Part shown: piece after piece, positions 54,080 through 63,184 of the stretch
Numbering within the stretch: position 1 is the stretch's first letter
How the letters are laid out: each line of letters starts with the position of its first letter
Assembly (NCBI GenBank): GCA_046565505.1
Contig: JBKHYJ010000039.1
Coordinates: 1 to 63,366, forward strand
Length of the DNA: 63,366 nucleotides
Reading direction: 5' to 3'
Source of the DNA: JBKHYJ01 sp046565505
Lineage (GTDB): Bacteria > Acidobacteriota > Blastocatellia > UBA7656
Made by a program: the position numbers and the translations under genes
The notes under the pieces: generated by a model
Told to the model about the DNA's origin: nothing
The model's database searches: none
Seen by the model: the letters and a program-made list of their open reading frames with translations, nothing else

Positions 54080-55570
54080 ATGTTACGCAACCAATTATTC
54101 ATCAGCTATAGCCATAGAGATAAGATTTGGCTGGACAAGCTGCTGCGCAACCTCAAGTCATATATCCACGAAACTCCTATGATCATCTGGGACGACACGA
54201 AGATCAGCCCCGGCGCCAATTGGGAAAGGGAAATTAATCAGGCCCTCGCCTCTGCCAAAGTCGCCGTGCTGTTAGTGAGTTATGACTTCCTTGCCTCCGA
54301 CTTCATAAGAAAGGTGGAGCTGCCATACTTAATAGAAGCGGCAGACGAAGAGATTATTACAGTAATCCCGGTGGCCGTAAGGCCCAGCGCCTGGGAGAAG
54401 ATACCCCTGGGAGCGATACAGTGGGCGAATGCCCCCGAAAGGCCACTTTCTGGTCTCAGCAAATCTGAAGTGGACAAAGAACTCGTTAGGATCTGCGGAG
54501 ACATCAGCTCCCATTTCGGACCCGAGGCCGCATGCCCCTCAGGCGACTCTGCAGTTCGCGCCGAAGGCCCCTCGGGGGCCCTGAGCCGATCCCATGACGA
54601 AGGCGTAAAGACGCCGCGCGAGCCGGCGCACGACCCCGCGTTTCAGATGAAGGGGGCGGCCTTCGAGTCGGTTTTTATGACCTCGCGCAAGCACTTCGAC
54701 ACACTGGCGTATTACAAAGAGTTACATGACTTGTTACACACTCTGCAACTCCAATGCTACGACTGCCTGGTAGGCGCCATCCGTACGGCCAGGAGAGACC
54801 CGGACGACATTTTAGTATGGGCTGATGTCTCGGGGGCGCAAATGGCTCTACGCAAAATCGTCGAGGACTTCGATAAAGTTGTGCGGCGAACCTGCCATGC
54901 CCGCACCGCGCCACTTTGGATACCAAAATTCGTCGGGGACTTGAAAGTGCTGTCAAAGGCCATCGAGCAAAAAGATATGGGGCAGATTGATAACGCCCTT
55001 AAGCCGATCGAGAGAATCCTCGCAACAGAAGCGTCCCAAATTAATGATCGTTTATTTGGGGTGCTCGAAGGGCTGGCGATAGATGACCTTATGGACGCCC
55101 TGGACAAGCTGTGCAGCAGCCTGCGCGGCGCGGGCCTCAACCCGAGGGCGGTTAAAAAATTCGAGGACGGCGCTCAGGCGATCAGAGAATTGAATGAAAG
55201 TCTGGGCATAATGATCAAGAGCCATAACACATGGCAGTACATAGATAATAAGCTGCGCCTAATCCAAACAACTATGATTATCGATTTAGCTGAGTTGGAA
55301 AACTCATGGGATGAGTTAAGGAGCTTGACCGAGACTCAATGTTGCAGCTGTGACGAAGGCTGGGCAGAACTAATCAGGCAGGATATCGTCGAATTAGACG
55401 CGGCTTTAACGGCGGGTATTGAGGCCAGCAAAATACGGGGTCAATTTCAGAGTTTTAGAGGGAAAATGAAACACCGCTTCTACTCCGTCGACTTTGACCT
55501 GAAGGATTTGTGCCAGAAATTGTTCGGGGTCGGTGAATCTCTCGCGACGGTTTGGGAGGTCGTCAGATGA
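54080..55570 (+). CDS. TIR-domain protein, putative effector of a STAND system
   Basis: 496 residues from the ATG at 54080, chosen because GAGG lies 6 nt before it; GTG 54068 and ATG 54074 are in frame. Residues 5-145 form a TIR domain beginning L-F-I-S-Y-S-H-R-D-K, with I-I-W-D-D and Glu80 in R-K-V-E-L-P, the position of the catalytic Glu in NAD-cleaving TIRs. Residues 190-496 are predominantly helical and unrecognised, with a C-C-S-C motif. The stop overlaps the next start (ATGA). By analogy it may deplete NAD or make a nucleotide signal when its partner senses a trigger; this is inference. Confidence 0.82.
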   Translation: MLRNQLFISYSHRDKIWLDKLLRNLKSYIHETPMIIWDDTKISPGANWEREINQALASAKVAVLLVSYDFLASDFIRKVELPYLIEAADEEIITVIPVAVRPSAWEKIPLGAIQWANAPERPLSGLSKSEVDKELVRICGDISSHFGPEAACPSGDSAVRAEGPSGALSRSHDEGVKTPREPAHDPAFQMKGAAFESVFMTSRKHFDTLAYYKELHDLLHTLQLQCYDCLVGAIRTARRDPDDILVWADVSGAQMALRKIVEDFDKVVRRTCHARTAPLWIPKFVGDLKVLSKAIEQKDMGQIDNALKPIERILATEASQINDRLFGVLEGLAIDDLMDALDKLCSSLRGAGLNPRAVKKFEDGAQAIRELNESLGIMIKSHNTWQYIDNKLRLIQTTMIIDLAELENSWDELRSLTETQCCSCDEGWAELIRQDIVELDAALTAGIEASKIRGQFQSFRGKMKHRFYSVDFDLKDLCQKLFGVGESLATVWEVVR

Positions 55571-58500
55571 GTACTCTAAATGTCGAACTAGATGCCGCGG
55601 TCATCCCATACAACTCGCTGACAACCCTCAGGGAGGAGCATGCAAAGCTCCTCAACCGCTATAAAGAGGGCGAAACCGATGAGCTGCTGAATGACCTGCA
55701 CGACTTCAGGCTCAGGGCAAGCGCGACGGGCGCGATATTGGATAATGAGAACGACCGAGCCGTCGCCCAAAGCCTGATTGATTACTGGATGACGATCCTC
55801 TACCGCGCCAAGCGCACCCCGCCCTACGCCACCCTGGCGGAGTTTGACCCGTCTCTGCTACCCAAACTCGATGACGGCAAGTGCCCTTACCTGGGCTTGG
55901 ACGCCTTTCAGGAGAAAGACAGGCATAAATTCTTCGGCCGTCAACGCATGGTCGAGGGAATCATCGAGAAGATAAGAGAGACCCGGCTGCTCTTTGTTGT
56001 CGGCCCGTCCGGCAGCGGCAAGTCCTCGCTCGTGCTGGCGGGCGTGGTCCCGGCCTTAAAGAACGACATAATATCCGGGAGTAAAGAATGGCAATACGTC
56101 CCGACGATCATCCCGGGCCGCAAGCCGCTCAAGAACCTGGTCGTCGCGCTCGGTAATACTTACAAACAGACAGACGAATGGGTGAAGCAGCAGATTGAGG
56201 AGTTGAAACGGGACCCCGGCCATTTAGTGAAGGTGGTGAGCCAGTTCACGGACGCTCCGGCCGTCATCGTCGTGGACCAGTTTGAAGAGCTATTCACGCT
56301 CGACTCCCCTGACGCCTCGCGGGAAGAATTCATCCGCAGCCTGGTCTCGCTTTCTGAGTCGCCGGGCGCGCGCCACGTCGTCATCATAACCTTGAGAACT
56401 GACTTCGAGGACGATACGCGGGAGCGTCCGGCCCTGAAGTCACATTTCGATAAGAACAAAGTGGATGTCACGCTGCTGAGCGCCACCGACCTCCGGGAAG
56501 CCATAGAGCGGCCTGCTAGAGACATAGGCCTGAGATTTGAAGACGGAGTGGTTGACGCGCTGGTGAAGGATATCCTCGGCGAGCCGGAGGGCTTGCCCCT
56601 GCTCCAATTCACCTTACTCCGCCTGTGGAAGACGCGCGAGGGCGGTCGCGGCCGGATCACCCTGAGGCAGTACAATAAGCTGGGCGGCGCGCGACAGGCG
56701 CTGCGCTCGACGGCGGACGAGTTTTACGAATCGCTTACTGAGGCGAAGAAGCAAATAGTCGAAAAAATAATGCTCAAGATGGTCCGGCTGGTCGAGAATA
56801 GGAAGGAGCAGTGGGGGGCCGACAATCAGGATATCACCTACCTCGAAGCGTTGAGGAAACCGGTCAGCCGAAGAGTCCTTTATGTAGAGGCCGCCCACCG
56901 CGTAGACGAAGTCCTGGAAGGCCTTCGCGAGGCGGGGCTCGTGAGAATCACCAGCAGGGACGCCGAGGCCGGCGATAAAGTTGAGGTGGCGCACGAGACG
57001 CTCCTGCGCAACTGGCCCAGGCTGAAAGGCTGGATCAAGGAAAAAAAAGACGCCCTCAGCCAACGCGGGCTGCTGACAACCCAGGCCAAACAATGGCTCG
57101 ATCATAATAAAGATGCGGGAAGCTTGCTTCGCGGGCAGGCGCTAAGGGAGGCCCGCCAGCATGATGATTTGAATGACCTTGAAAAAGAGTTCGTGCAGGC
57201 CAGTGAGGAGGCCGTCGAGCAAGCCGAGAAGGAAAACCTGGCCCGCATGCAGGAACTGGAACGGGAGAGCCGGGAGAAAGACAAGAAGGCGAAAAAGCTC
57301 CGCCAGGCCTTAGCGATTTGCGTAATACTGGCCCTCCTGGCAGTCGCTTTTGCAGGTATGGTCCTATCAGCAACGTATTACAGTGCGCGGAAGGTGGAGC
57401 TTGCGAAGAGGGTTAAAGCAGCAGACGCCCTGTTTGAAAATCACCGGCTGGGAGAGGCGATAGAAGAATATGAAAAGCTACTGGCGAGCTACTTTCGCCC
57501 GGATGAGTATTCCGAGGAGATCGGGGATATGGGGCATGCCCTCAGCCGATTATCAATCATATACAAAATGCAAAGGGACGAACTCAACGCCCGCCAGGAC
57601 ACTGCCAGCGCGGAAGCGAAGAATCATCTCTCTGAGGATATGTACCGCCGCGCGCAGGAGAGTTTCCTAAGGGCGTTGCGGGAGGCGAAAGGTGATGAGA
57701 TCAAGACCCTTGCCGCTTATCAAAAACTGGCCGAGTTCTACAAAGAAAATGGGGAACTGGATGCCGCCCAGGGGGTGTATGAAGATGCTTTGGATATTCA
57801 AGTGAGGTCATTAACAAGCAACGCCGGCCGGCCGCCGGGGGCTGGTAACCCTACGCCCCTGGACGTGTTCGGGAGCTACAAGAAATTGGGCGAGTTTTTC
57901 ATCATGCGGGGTAAGAGCGAGGAGGCGGCCGAGAAATTCGAGCAAGGGTTGAAGTTTATCGAACAGGCCCGGGATCAAAACAATAATGTCGGCTTTGGCG
58001 AAGCCCTGACTGAGCACCTCATCTACCTGGGAGATTTCTATAAGTCTCTGGGCGATTTTGAAAAGGCCAGGGTCTATTACGAAAAAGCCCTTATGCGTCA
58101 CGGCACAAATTCTTCGCCCGAAAATCAGCAACTTGAAAACCGGGGGGATAAGATGAATGAGGCGCTGGCAAATCTCTATGCAAAGTTGGGCGATTTGCAA
58201 GTGAAGCTCAAGGACTATGAGGCCGCGGTGCCGAATTATGAAAAAGCGATGAGCATTTACAATCAAAAGCCGTACGATCAAGAACGCCAACCCAATATCG
58301 AGGGCAAGGTCGCCACAGCCATCGCGGCGGCGGATATCCTTCTGATGCGGAAAAGGGACGCGGAGGCCAAGGACTATTATGACAAAGCCATTAAGTTGCT
58401 TAATGATTTAGGCGAAAAGCGGACCACCGAGCAGAAAGATCAACTGGCCGATAGCCGAATTAAAATTGCGTGCATAGATTATATGGCCGAGGTCAAAAGC

Positions 58501-59121
58501 AACCCCGCGGAAGCCGAGAAGAAGGCAGTTGATCTGATTAAGTCTGCTCTGACCGACGCTCCCAGCGGACCGACTTTGCTGGATCGCGACCTGCGCGTGC
58601 TGCTTAAAATTTCACCGAGAGATAATTTCAAGAAGGAGCGCTCAGGCATGCCTGAAAAGCCGTTCGAGCAGTTATTAACGCTATACTATAAGTCGATAAG
58701 AGATAAAGACCGAGGTTCGACTGATACCTTGGATGAGTCCATACGAGCCCTGGACGCGATCTACCGCGCACAGGGTAACACCGATAAGCTGATTGCTCTT
58801 TACGAGCGCGTGCTGGAAATCAGGAAAAAAACAAGCGACCTGGACGACTCAAGTTTGTACAGCGCCTATGATATATTGGGCCAGCTCTACCTCGCCAGAA
58901 ATAGGTACAAAGAAGCGGAGGTTAGTCACCTCGGGGCTTATGACACTGCTAAATCCGCTTCCGAAAAGAAGCATGTGAACGTAGACGAGTACCTGCGAAA
59001 CAGCCTGGAGAACTTGATCGAAGTGTATCGCAAGCAGCATAACTATTCGGAAGTCAGAAGGCGCGAAGAAGAGGCGCATAAGATCAGGAGCAAGCAGACC
59101 GGCGTGACCGCGCAGAACTGA
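55567..59121 (+). CDS. nSTAND1-type NTPase with transmembrane helix and TPR repeats
   Basis: 1184 residues from the ATG at 55567, preceded by GGGAGG; the frame extends to a TTG at 55552. Residues 1-115 are a short helical N-terminal region. The STAND NTPase follows: Y-L-G-L-D-A-F and F-F-G-R opening, Walker A G-P-S-G-S-G-K-S-S (146-154), Walker B I-V-V-D-Q-F-E-E (Asp237), then a winged-helix part with V-A-H-E-T-L-L-R-N-W-P. A coiled coil and one hydrophobic helix (about 581-605) lead to TPR-like repeats from about 615 to the end. STAND proteins act as switches; the TPRs are the probable sensor. Linked to the TIR gene by ATGA overlap. Confidence 0.88.
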   Translation: MSTLNVELDAAVIPYNSLTTLREEHAKLLNRYKEGETDELLNDLHDFRLRASATGAILDNENDRAVAQSLIDYWMTILYRAKRTPPYATLAEFDPSLLPKLDDGKCPYLGLDAFQEKDRHKFFGRQRMVEGIIEKIRETRLLFVVGPSGSGKSSLVLAGVVPALKNDIISGSKEWQYVPTIIPGRKPLKNLVVALGNTYKQTDEWVKQQIEELKRDPGHLVKVVSQFTDAPAVIVVDQFEELFTLDSPDASREEFIRSLVSLSESPGARHVVIITLRTDFEDDTRERPALKSHFDKNKVDVTLLSATDLREAIERPARDIGLRFEDGVVDALVKDILGEPEGLPLLQFTLLRLWKTREGGRGRITLRQYNKLGGARQALRSTADEFYESLTEAKKQIVEKIMLKMVRLVENRKEQWGADNQDITYLEALRKPVSRRVLYVEAAHRVDEVLEGLREAGLVRITSRDAEAGDKVEVAHETLLRNWPRLKGWIKEKKDALSQRGLLTTQAKQWLDHNKDAGSLLRGQALREARQHDDLNDLEKEFVQASEEAVEQAEKENLARMQELERESREKDKKAKKLRQALAICVILALLAVAFAGMVLSATYYSARKVELAKRVKAADALFENHRLGEAIEEYEKLLASYFRPDEYSEEIGDMGHALSRLSIIYKMQRDELNARQDTASAEAKNHLSEDMYRRAQESFLRALREAKGDEIKTLAAYQKLAEFYKENGELDAAQGVYEDALDIQVRSLTSNAGRPPGAGNPTPLDVFGSYKKLGEFFIMRGKSEEAAEKFEQGLKFIEQARDQNNNVGFGEALTEHLIYLGDFYKSLGDFEKARVYYEKALMRHGTNSSPENQQLENRGDKMNEALANLYAKLGDLQVKLKDYEAAVPNYEKAMSIYNQKPYDQERQPNIEGKVATAIAAADILLMRKRDAEAKDYYDKAIKLLNDLGEKRTTEQKDQLADSRIKIACIDYMAEVKSNPAEAEKKAVDLIKSALTDAPSGPTLLDRDLRVLLKISPRDNFKKERSGMPEKPFEQLLTLYYKSIRDKDRGSTDTLDESIRALDAIYRAQGNTDKLIALYERVLEIRKKTSDLDDSSLYSAYDILGQLYLARNRYKEAEVSHLGAYDTAKSASEKKHVNVDEYLRNSLENLIEVYRKQHNYSEVRRREEEAHKIRSKQTGVTAQN

Positions 59122-59204
59122 GTGACGCGCCTGACCCATGCTTGCAGGAGCGAGGCATTACAGGGTAAACAGGAATTACAGAAATCCCGAGGCCATATCC
59201 CTCC

Positions 59205-59251
59205 GGGGCCACGAAGCTAAGCGGCGTAGCTATCGAAACGCCGCCGGCCCC
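59205..59251. repeat. structured hairpin after the STAND gene
   Basis: An outer stem GGGGCC (59205-59210) with GGCCCC (59246-59251) encloses an inner stem GCGGCGT (59221-59227) with ACGCCGC (59238-59244). An alternative hairpin AGCTA (59215-59219) with TAGCT (59227-59231) competes with the inner stem. It lies 84 bp after the STAND stop and about 140 bp before the ComM-like gene. It may be a terminator or a structured leader; no T-tract is present. The rest of the 270-bp gap shows nothing. Confidence 0.55.
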
Positions 59252-59392
59252 TTAAGTTTACAGAAGGCAATCATGCCCCACTTCGTTGAATCATAGAGAG
59301 CCTGTTTTACGTCTAAGCGTTCAGGCACGGATGCCGGATCAATCCCTGGGAATCAAAATAATCTAACAAGCCGCAACCTGTGGAGGTTTTGG

Positions 59393-60937
59393 ATGCTCTT
59401 CAAGACTTTGAGCGCCGCGGTCTTTGGAATTGATGCGTATGTGGTGGAAGCAGAGGTTGATTTGACCCCGAAGGCGGGAGACGGCTTCGCCCCCTCGTTC
59501 ACAATGGTCGGGCTGCCTGACACGGCAGTGCGAGAAAGCCGCGAGCGCATCCGCGCCGCCATTAACAACTGCGGGTTCTTTTTCCCCATTCACCGGATAA
59601 CCGTTAATCTCGCCCCGGCAGACGTGAAGAAGGAAGGGTCAAGCTTCGACCTGCCTATCGCGGTCGGCATACTCGGGGCCAATGGGGACATCAAGCGGGA
59701 GGAGCTGAGCGATACGATGCTTGTCGGGGAGTTGTCGCTTGACGGGCGGGTCCGCTCTATCAAAGGGGCGCTGCCGATAGCCGTGGCGGCTCGCGCGAGC
59801 GGGGTCAAGCGGCTGTTGCTGCCCGAAGAGAATGCGGAAGAGGCCGCCGTGGTGAGCGGGGTCGATGTTCACCCCGTGGCGACGCTCGGAGGGGTAGTCG
59901 AGCTCATCAACAGCGATACTCCGCCCCCCGCGTTGAAGGTTGATACGCAGAAGATGCTCGCCAGCCTGGGCCATTACGCGGAGGACTTTCGGGAGGTGCG
60001 AGGGCAGGCGCACGCGAAGAGGGCTATCGAAATAGCGACCGCGGGCTCGCATAACATACTGCTGATAGGGCCGCCGGGGTCAGGCAAGACCATGCTCGCC
60101 AGGCGCGTCCCGACAATACTGCCGCCTCTAGAATTTGAAGAGAGCCTGCAATGTACGAAGATTCACTCGGTGGCAGGCCTGACAGAGAAGCGGGGCTTGG
60201 TCACCGCGCGACCGTTCCGGGCGCCGCACCACACGATCTCTAACGCCGGGCTGATCGGCGGGGGCGGCCTGCCGCGCCCGGGGGAGGTGTCGCTGGCGCA
60301 CAATGGCGTGCTATTCCTCGACGAGCTGCCCGAGTTCGAGCGGAACGTGTTGGAGGTGCTGCGGCAGCCGCTGGAGGACGGGCGGGTGACGATCAGCCGG
60401 GCGGCGATGTCGTTAACGTTCCCGTCTCGCTTCATGCTGGTGGCGGCGATGAACCCCTGCGCGTGCGGGTATTTCAACGACCCGACGCGGGAGTGCAAGT
60501 GCAGTCCGGCGCAGATACAGCGCTACATATCGAAGGTGTCGGGGCCGCTGCTGGACCGCATAGACATCCACGTGGACGTGCCGGCTGTGAAGTTCAAGGA
60601 GCTGGCGAGCGACGCGGCTGCCGAGAGTTCCAGCGAGATACGCGGGCGGGTGATGGCGGCGCGGGTGATACAGAAGGAGAGGCTGCGAGGCGAGAAGATA
60701 TTCTCTAACGCGCAGATGACTCCGAGGCTGATACGGAAGTACTGCCGGATAGGCCCGGAATCGAAGGCGCTGCTGGAGAATGTGATAGCGAGGCTAGGGC
60801 TGTCGGCGCGAGCCTACGACCGGATACTGAAGGTGAGCAGGACGCTGGCGGACCTGGGAGGGGAGGAGGAGATAGGGCCGGGGCACGTCAGCGAGGCGAT
60901 CCAGTACCGCACGCTCGACAGGGACTTCTGGGCTTGA
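59393..60937 (+). CDS. comM: YifB/ComM family Mg chelatase-like AAA+ ATPase
   Basis: 514 residues, full length. An N-terminal Lon-protease-like (ChlI) domain precedes the AAA+ core with Walker A G-P-P-G-S-G-K-T and Walker B V-L-F-L-D-E-L-P-E. The Cys-rich N-P-C-A-C-G-Y-F and C-K-C-S loops are typical. The C-terminal domain ends in the family's S-E-A-I-Q-Y-R-T-L-D-R. ComM is a hexameric helicase promoting branch migration during natural transformation; despite the name it is not part of Mg chelatase. Confidence 0.93.
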   Translation: MLFKTLSAAVFGIDAYVVEAEVDLTPKAGDGFAPSFTMVGLPDTAVRESRERIRAAINNCGFFFPIHRITVNLAPADVKKEGSSFDLPIAVGILGANGDIKREELSDTMLVGELSLDGRVRSIKGALPIAVAARASGVKRLLLPEENAEEAAVVSGVDVHPVATLGGVVELINSDTPPPALKVDTQKMLASLGHYAEDFREVRGQAHAKRAIEIATAGSHNILLIGPPGSGKTMLARRVPTILPPLEFEESLQCTKIHSVAGLTEKRGLVTARPFRAPHHTISNAGLIGGGGLPRPGEVSLAHNGVLFLDELPEFERNVLEVLRQPLEDGRVTISRAAMSLTFPSRFMLVAAMNPCACGYFNDPTRECKCSPAQIQRYISKVSGPLLDRIDIHVDVPAVKFKELASDAAAESSSEIRGRVMAARVIQKERLRGEKIFSNAQMTPRLIRKYCRIGPESKALLENVIARLGLSARAYDRILKVSRTLADLGGEEEIGPGHVSEAIQYRTLDRDFWA

Positions 60938-61031
60938 CTGGCCCGCGACATAGCCCGGCCCGCCGTCGCGCCCGAAGCCCGGTTGCGACTAGGGAAGACG
61001 GCCGCCCGGGTATTGGAACCCTGCGGAGGCG

Positions 61032-62369
61032 CTAGGGGCGCGTCAGGATGACGTCCCAGGCCCACCTCCCGGCCTGGGCCCCGTGCGAGTCATAAACTTT
61101 CGCGCGGTATTTAAACTGGTTCCCGTACCGGTCACCGCGGTTGGCTTCCCTGTAGTTGACGCCGATCGCAGAGATGTTCAGCGAGGGCAGGGTGTGTAAC
61201 TCATCCGGCCCCGAGACCCCGTCGTGGTTGACATCCTGCCAGAGCCGCAGCGATGAGAAGACTGCGTCGCGGGCGTCTATGACCGCATCGGCGTTACCGC
61301 CGGCGTGCGGCTTATCATATTCGGCCAGCGCGATGAACCCGTTCGGGCTCTGCGAAGGGGGCTGGGGGGTGAGGTTGCCGAACAGCTCCCTACAGGAATC
61401 GATGGTGCCATTCCCATCGCGGTCGAGCACGAGCCACGCGTCGTCGGAATCAGGGGCCGTCCACGATAGCTGGTCGGCTGCGCCCTTATTGTAGAAATCG
61501 AAGCGGACGCCTGCGATAGCGTCAGTGAGGTGGAAGCCGTCGCCGCTGATGTCGATGAGGATGGGCGTGGCCGACGGGCAGCAGCAGCCCGAGCCATCAT
61601 ATGAATAGGCGGAGGGGCAGCCGGTGTTCGGGTAGCTGGCAAAGCTGGCCTGATAGCCGCAGTAGCCGTCGCCGAGCCAGTAGGGGTGGCAGGTAGGGGT
61701 TTCGGCCCCGCCTCCTCCGCCCCCGATGGTGCAGGTATACTGCGGAATGCTATTTACTGCACCGTCGTCACACGACTGGACTTCCAATGGGTCGAAATTG
61801 TTACTATCGTTCGTTCCCGAGTATCCGTTCATCACACTTTGCAAAGCAACTCTATCACTTCCGGTGTCAGTCAGTCCCATAGAGTGACCAACTTCATGTA
61901 GCATTACCTTTTTGATAAAGCTAGGGTAGCTAATCAAATTCGGATTGTATGTAGGACTTCCATTGACGCGCACCGCTCCAAAATAGAATATTGTTGTTGC
62001 CGAAGCGACAATACGGCCAAAGGGGATGTCAACAGTAGTCCCTGCCGACCCGCCAGGATTCTCGGCCGCATACCCACTGCTACCATATATTGTATACACT
62101 CCAAACGACGACAAGGAGAATTTGACATTAGAACAGTTACCATTTTGGGTATTGTGAGAATTCCAATTATCCAATCCTGCTTTTGCATTGGTAAACTCGG
62201 TGCCTGAAAACGCAAGCGAATAGTTTACAGTTGAATTCTTGTTCCACCCATCGTGGTATGTCGATGGGCAAGCTGCCTGAACTATCGCGCTCACCCCCCC
62301 GAGTATTAGCCAGCTACTTATAACACCCGCAAAAAAGACGACGCCCCTTGATATCCGCACATTATTCAT
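61032..62369 (-). CDS. secreted metzincin-like metalloprotease with EF-hand-like loops
   Basis: 445 residues with a signal peptide. The zinc site is H-E-V-G-H-S-M-G-L-T-D, an HExxHxxGxxD metzincin motif with Asp as third ligand, within a matrixin-like domain (about 30-200). A Gly-rich hinge and a Cys-rich region (about 225-265) follow. The C-terminal part has calcium-loop motifs D-R-D-G-N-G-T-I-D and D-V-N-H-D-G-V-S. It is likely an extracellular Ca-dependent protease or adhesion-linked enzyme. The next upstream gene ends 23 bp before its start. Confidence 0.83.
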   Translation of the reverse strand: MNNVRISRGVVFFAGVISSWLILGGVSAIVQAACPSTYHDGWNKNSTVNYSLAFSGTEFTNAKAGLDNWNSHNTQNGNCSNVKFSLSSFGVYTIYGSSGYAAENPGGSAGTTVDIPFGRIVASATTIFYFGAVRVNGSPTYNPNLISYPSFIKKVMLHEVGHSMGLTDTGSDRVALQSVMNGYSGTNDSNNFDPLEVQSCDDGAVNSIPQYTCTIGGGGGGAETPTCHPYWLGDGYCGYQASFASYPNTGCPSAYSYDGSGCCCPSATPILIDISGDGFHLTDAIAGVRFDFYNKGAADQLSWTAPDSDDAWLVLDRDGNGTIDSCRELFGNLTPQPPSQSPNGFIALAEYDKPHAGGNADAVIDARDAVFSSLRLWQDVNHDGVSGPDELHTLPSLNISAIGVNYREANRGDRYGNQFKYRAKVYDSHGAQAGRWAWDVILTRP

Positions 62370-62392
62370 AATGTCCTCTCCGCTATAAACGG

Positions 62393-63184
62393 TTATCTAT
62401 TCGAGATGGTGCGAAGTGTTTGTAGAAAAGATTCTTTGCCCCGTAGGACACCAGTTGGCAGACTTGCCTTCGACAACGGCCGAAGATTTAAGCCCTCCAG
62501 TTCAAAGCTTCCAGTGGCTCGTGTCGCTTTATAGGCTCCAGTTTCGCGGATGTATCGTAAGAAGAGTATAATCTCATGATTGTTCATTGGTAACGGCTCG
62601 AAAGCCCTGTCTTCGGCCTCAACAATTATGCCATCGAGCAAAACCCGACCTCCCGGACGAGTAACGCTAATCGTTGCGTCTGTATCAATCGGAGCAGCAG
62701 CATTATTCTTTAAAACTTCACTAACTGCCACATCGTAATCGGTAAACACGAAAGCATCATCCTCACTAATTTGTGAGGCTTTCTTCGTCACTCTCCCTCG
62801 GATGACTGCATCCGACGCCTGCGCGAGCTGGCCGAAATACCTCTCCGGCGTCTCTGGCTCAGTGAGCACCTCCTCCATTCCAACGAAAGCAATAGTACGA
62901 ACAATCCTGCTTTTGTCCCTCCCTTGCGCAACAAGCCCGCTAATAGTATTACCCCCTCGCCTTGACCGGTAATCGCTATATAGTTTGCTGTGAATACGCT
63001 CTCTGTGGGATAACACACCGACTTGCACCGGTGTCGCATCCAATAGTTTTGATTGATATTCTTTTTCCTCTGCCTGCGCATCTATCTGTTTGACGTCATC
63101 CCGCTGTGATCGAAACGCGCCGGCGCCAGAGACTATTAACAGGGCCACCCCGACGATGAAGCCCAAAGCAAATGATTTCGACAT
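62393..63184 (-). CDS. secreted or membrane-anchored protein of unknown function
   Basis: 263 residues with an N-terminal hydrophobic helix (F-A-L-G-F-I-V-G-V-A-L-L). The middle part has S-D-A-V-I-R-G-R-V-T-K, F-T-D-Y-D-V-A-V-S-E-V-L-K and later V-T-R-P-G-G. This strand pattern is reminiscent of small secreted beta-domains. It is upstream of the metalloprotease on the same strand and likely co-transcribed. Not recognised. Confidence 0.7.
   Translation of the reverse strand: MSKSFALGFIVGVALLIVSGAGAFRSQRDDVKQIDAQAEEKEYQSKLLDATPVQVGVLSHRERIHSKLYSDYRSRRGGNTISGLVAQGRDKSRIVRTIAFVGMEEVLTEPETPERYFGQLAQASDAVIRGRVTKKASQISEDDAFVFTDYDVAVSEVLKNNAAAPIDTDATISVTRPGGRVLLDGIIVEAEDRAFEPLPMNNHEIILFLRYIRETGAYKATRATGSFELEGLNLRPLSKASLPTGVLRGKESFLQTLRTISNR

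Noticed and set aside
59161..59260. c-di-GMP riboswitch call
   Set aside because: Only a short string matches; the conserved core and second helix of the GEMM consensus are not visible.
59393..60937. ComM-like ATPase as a member of the Mg-chelatase pathway
   Set aside because: The Lon-like N-terminal domain and full-length match to YifB/ComM show a DNA-processing helicase; the chelatase name is historical.
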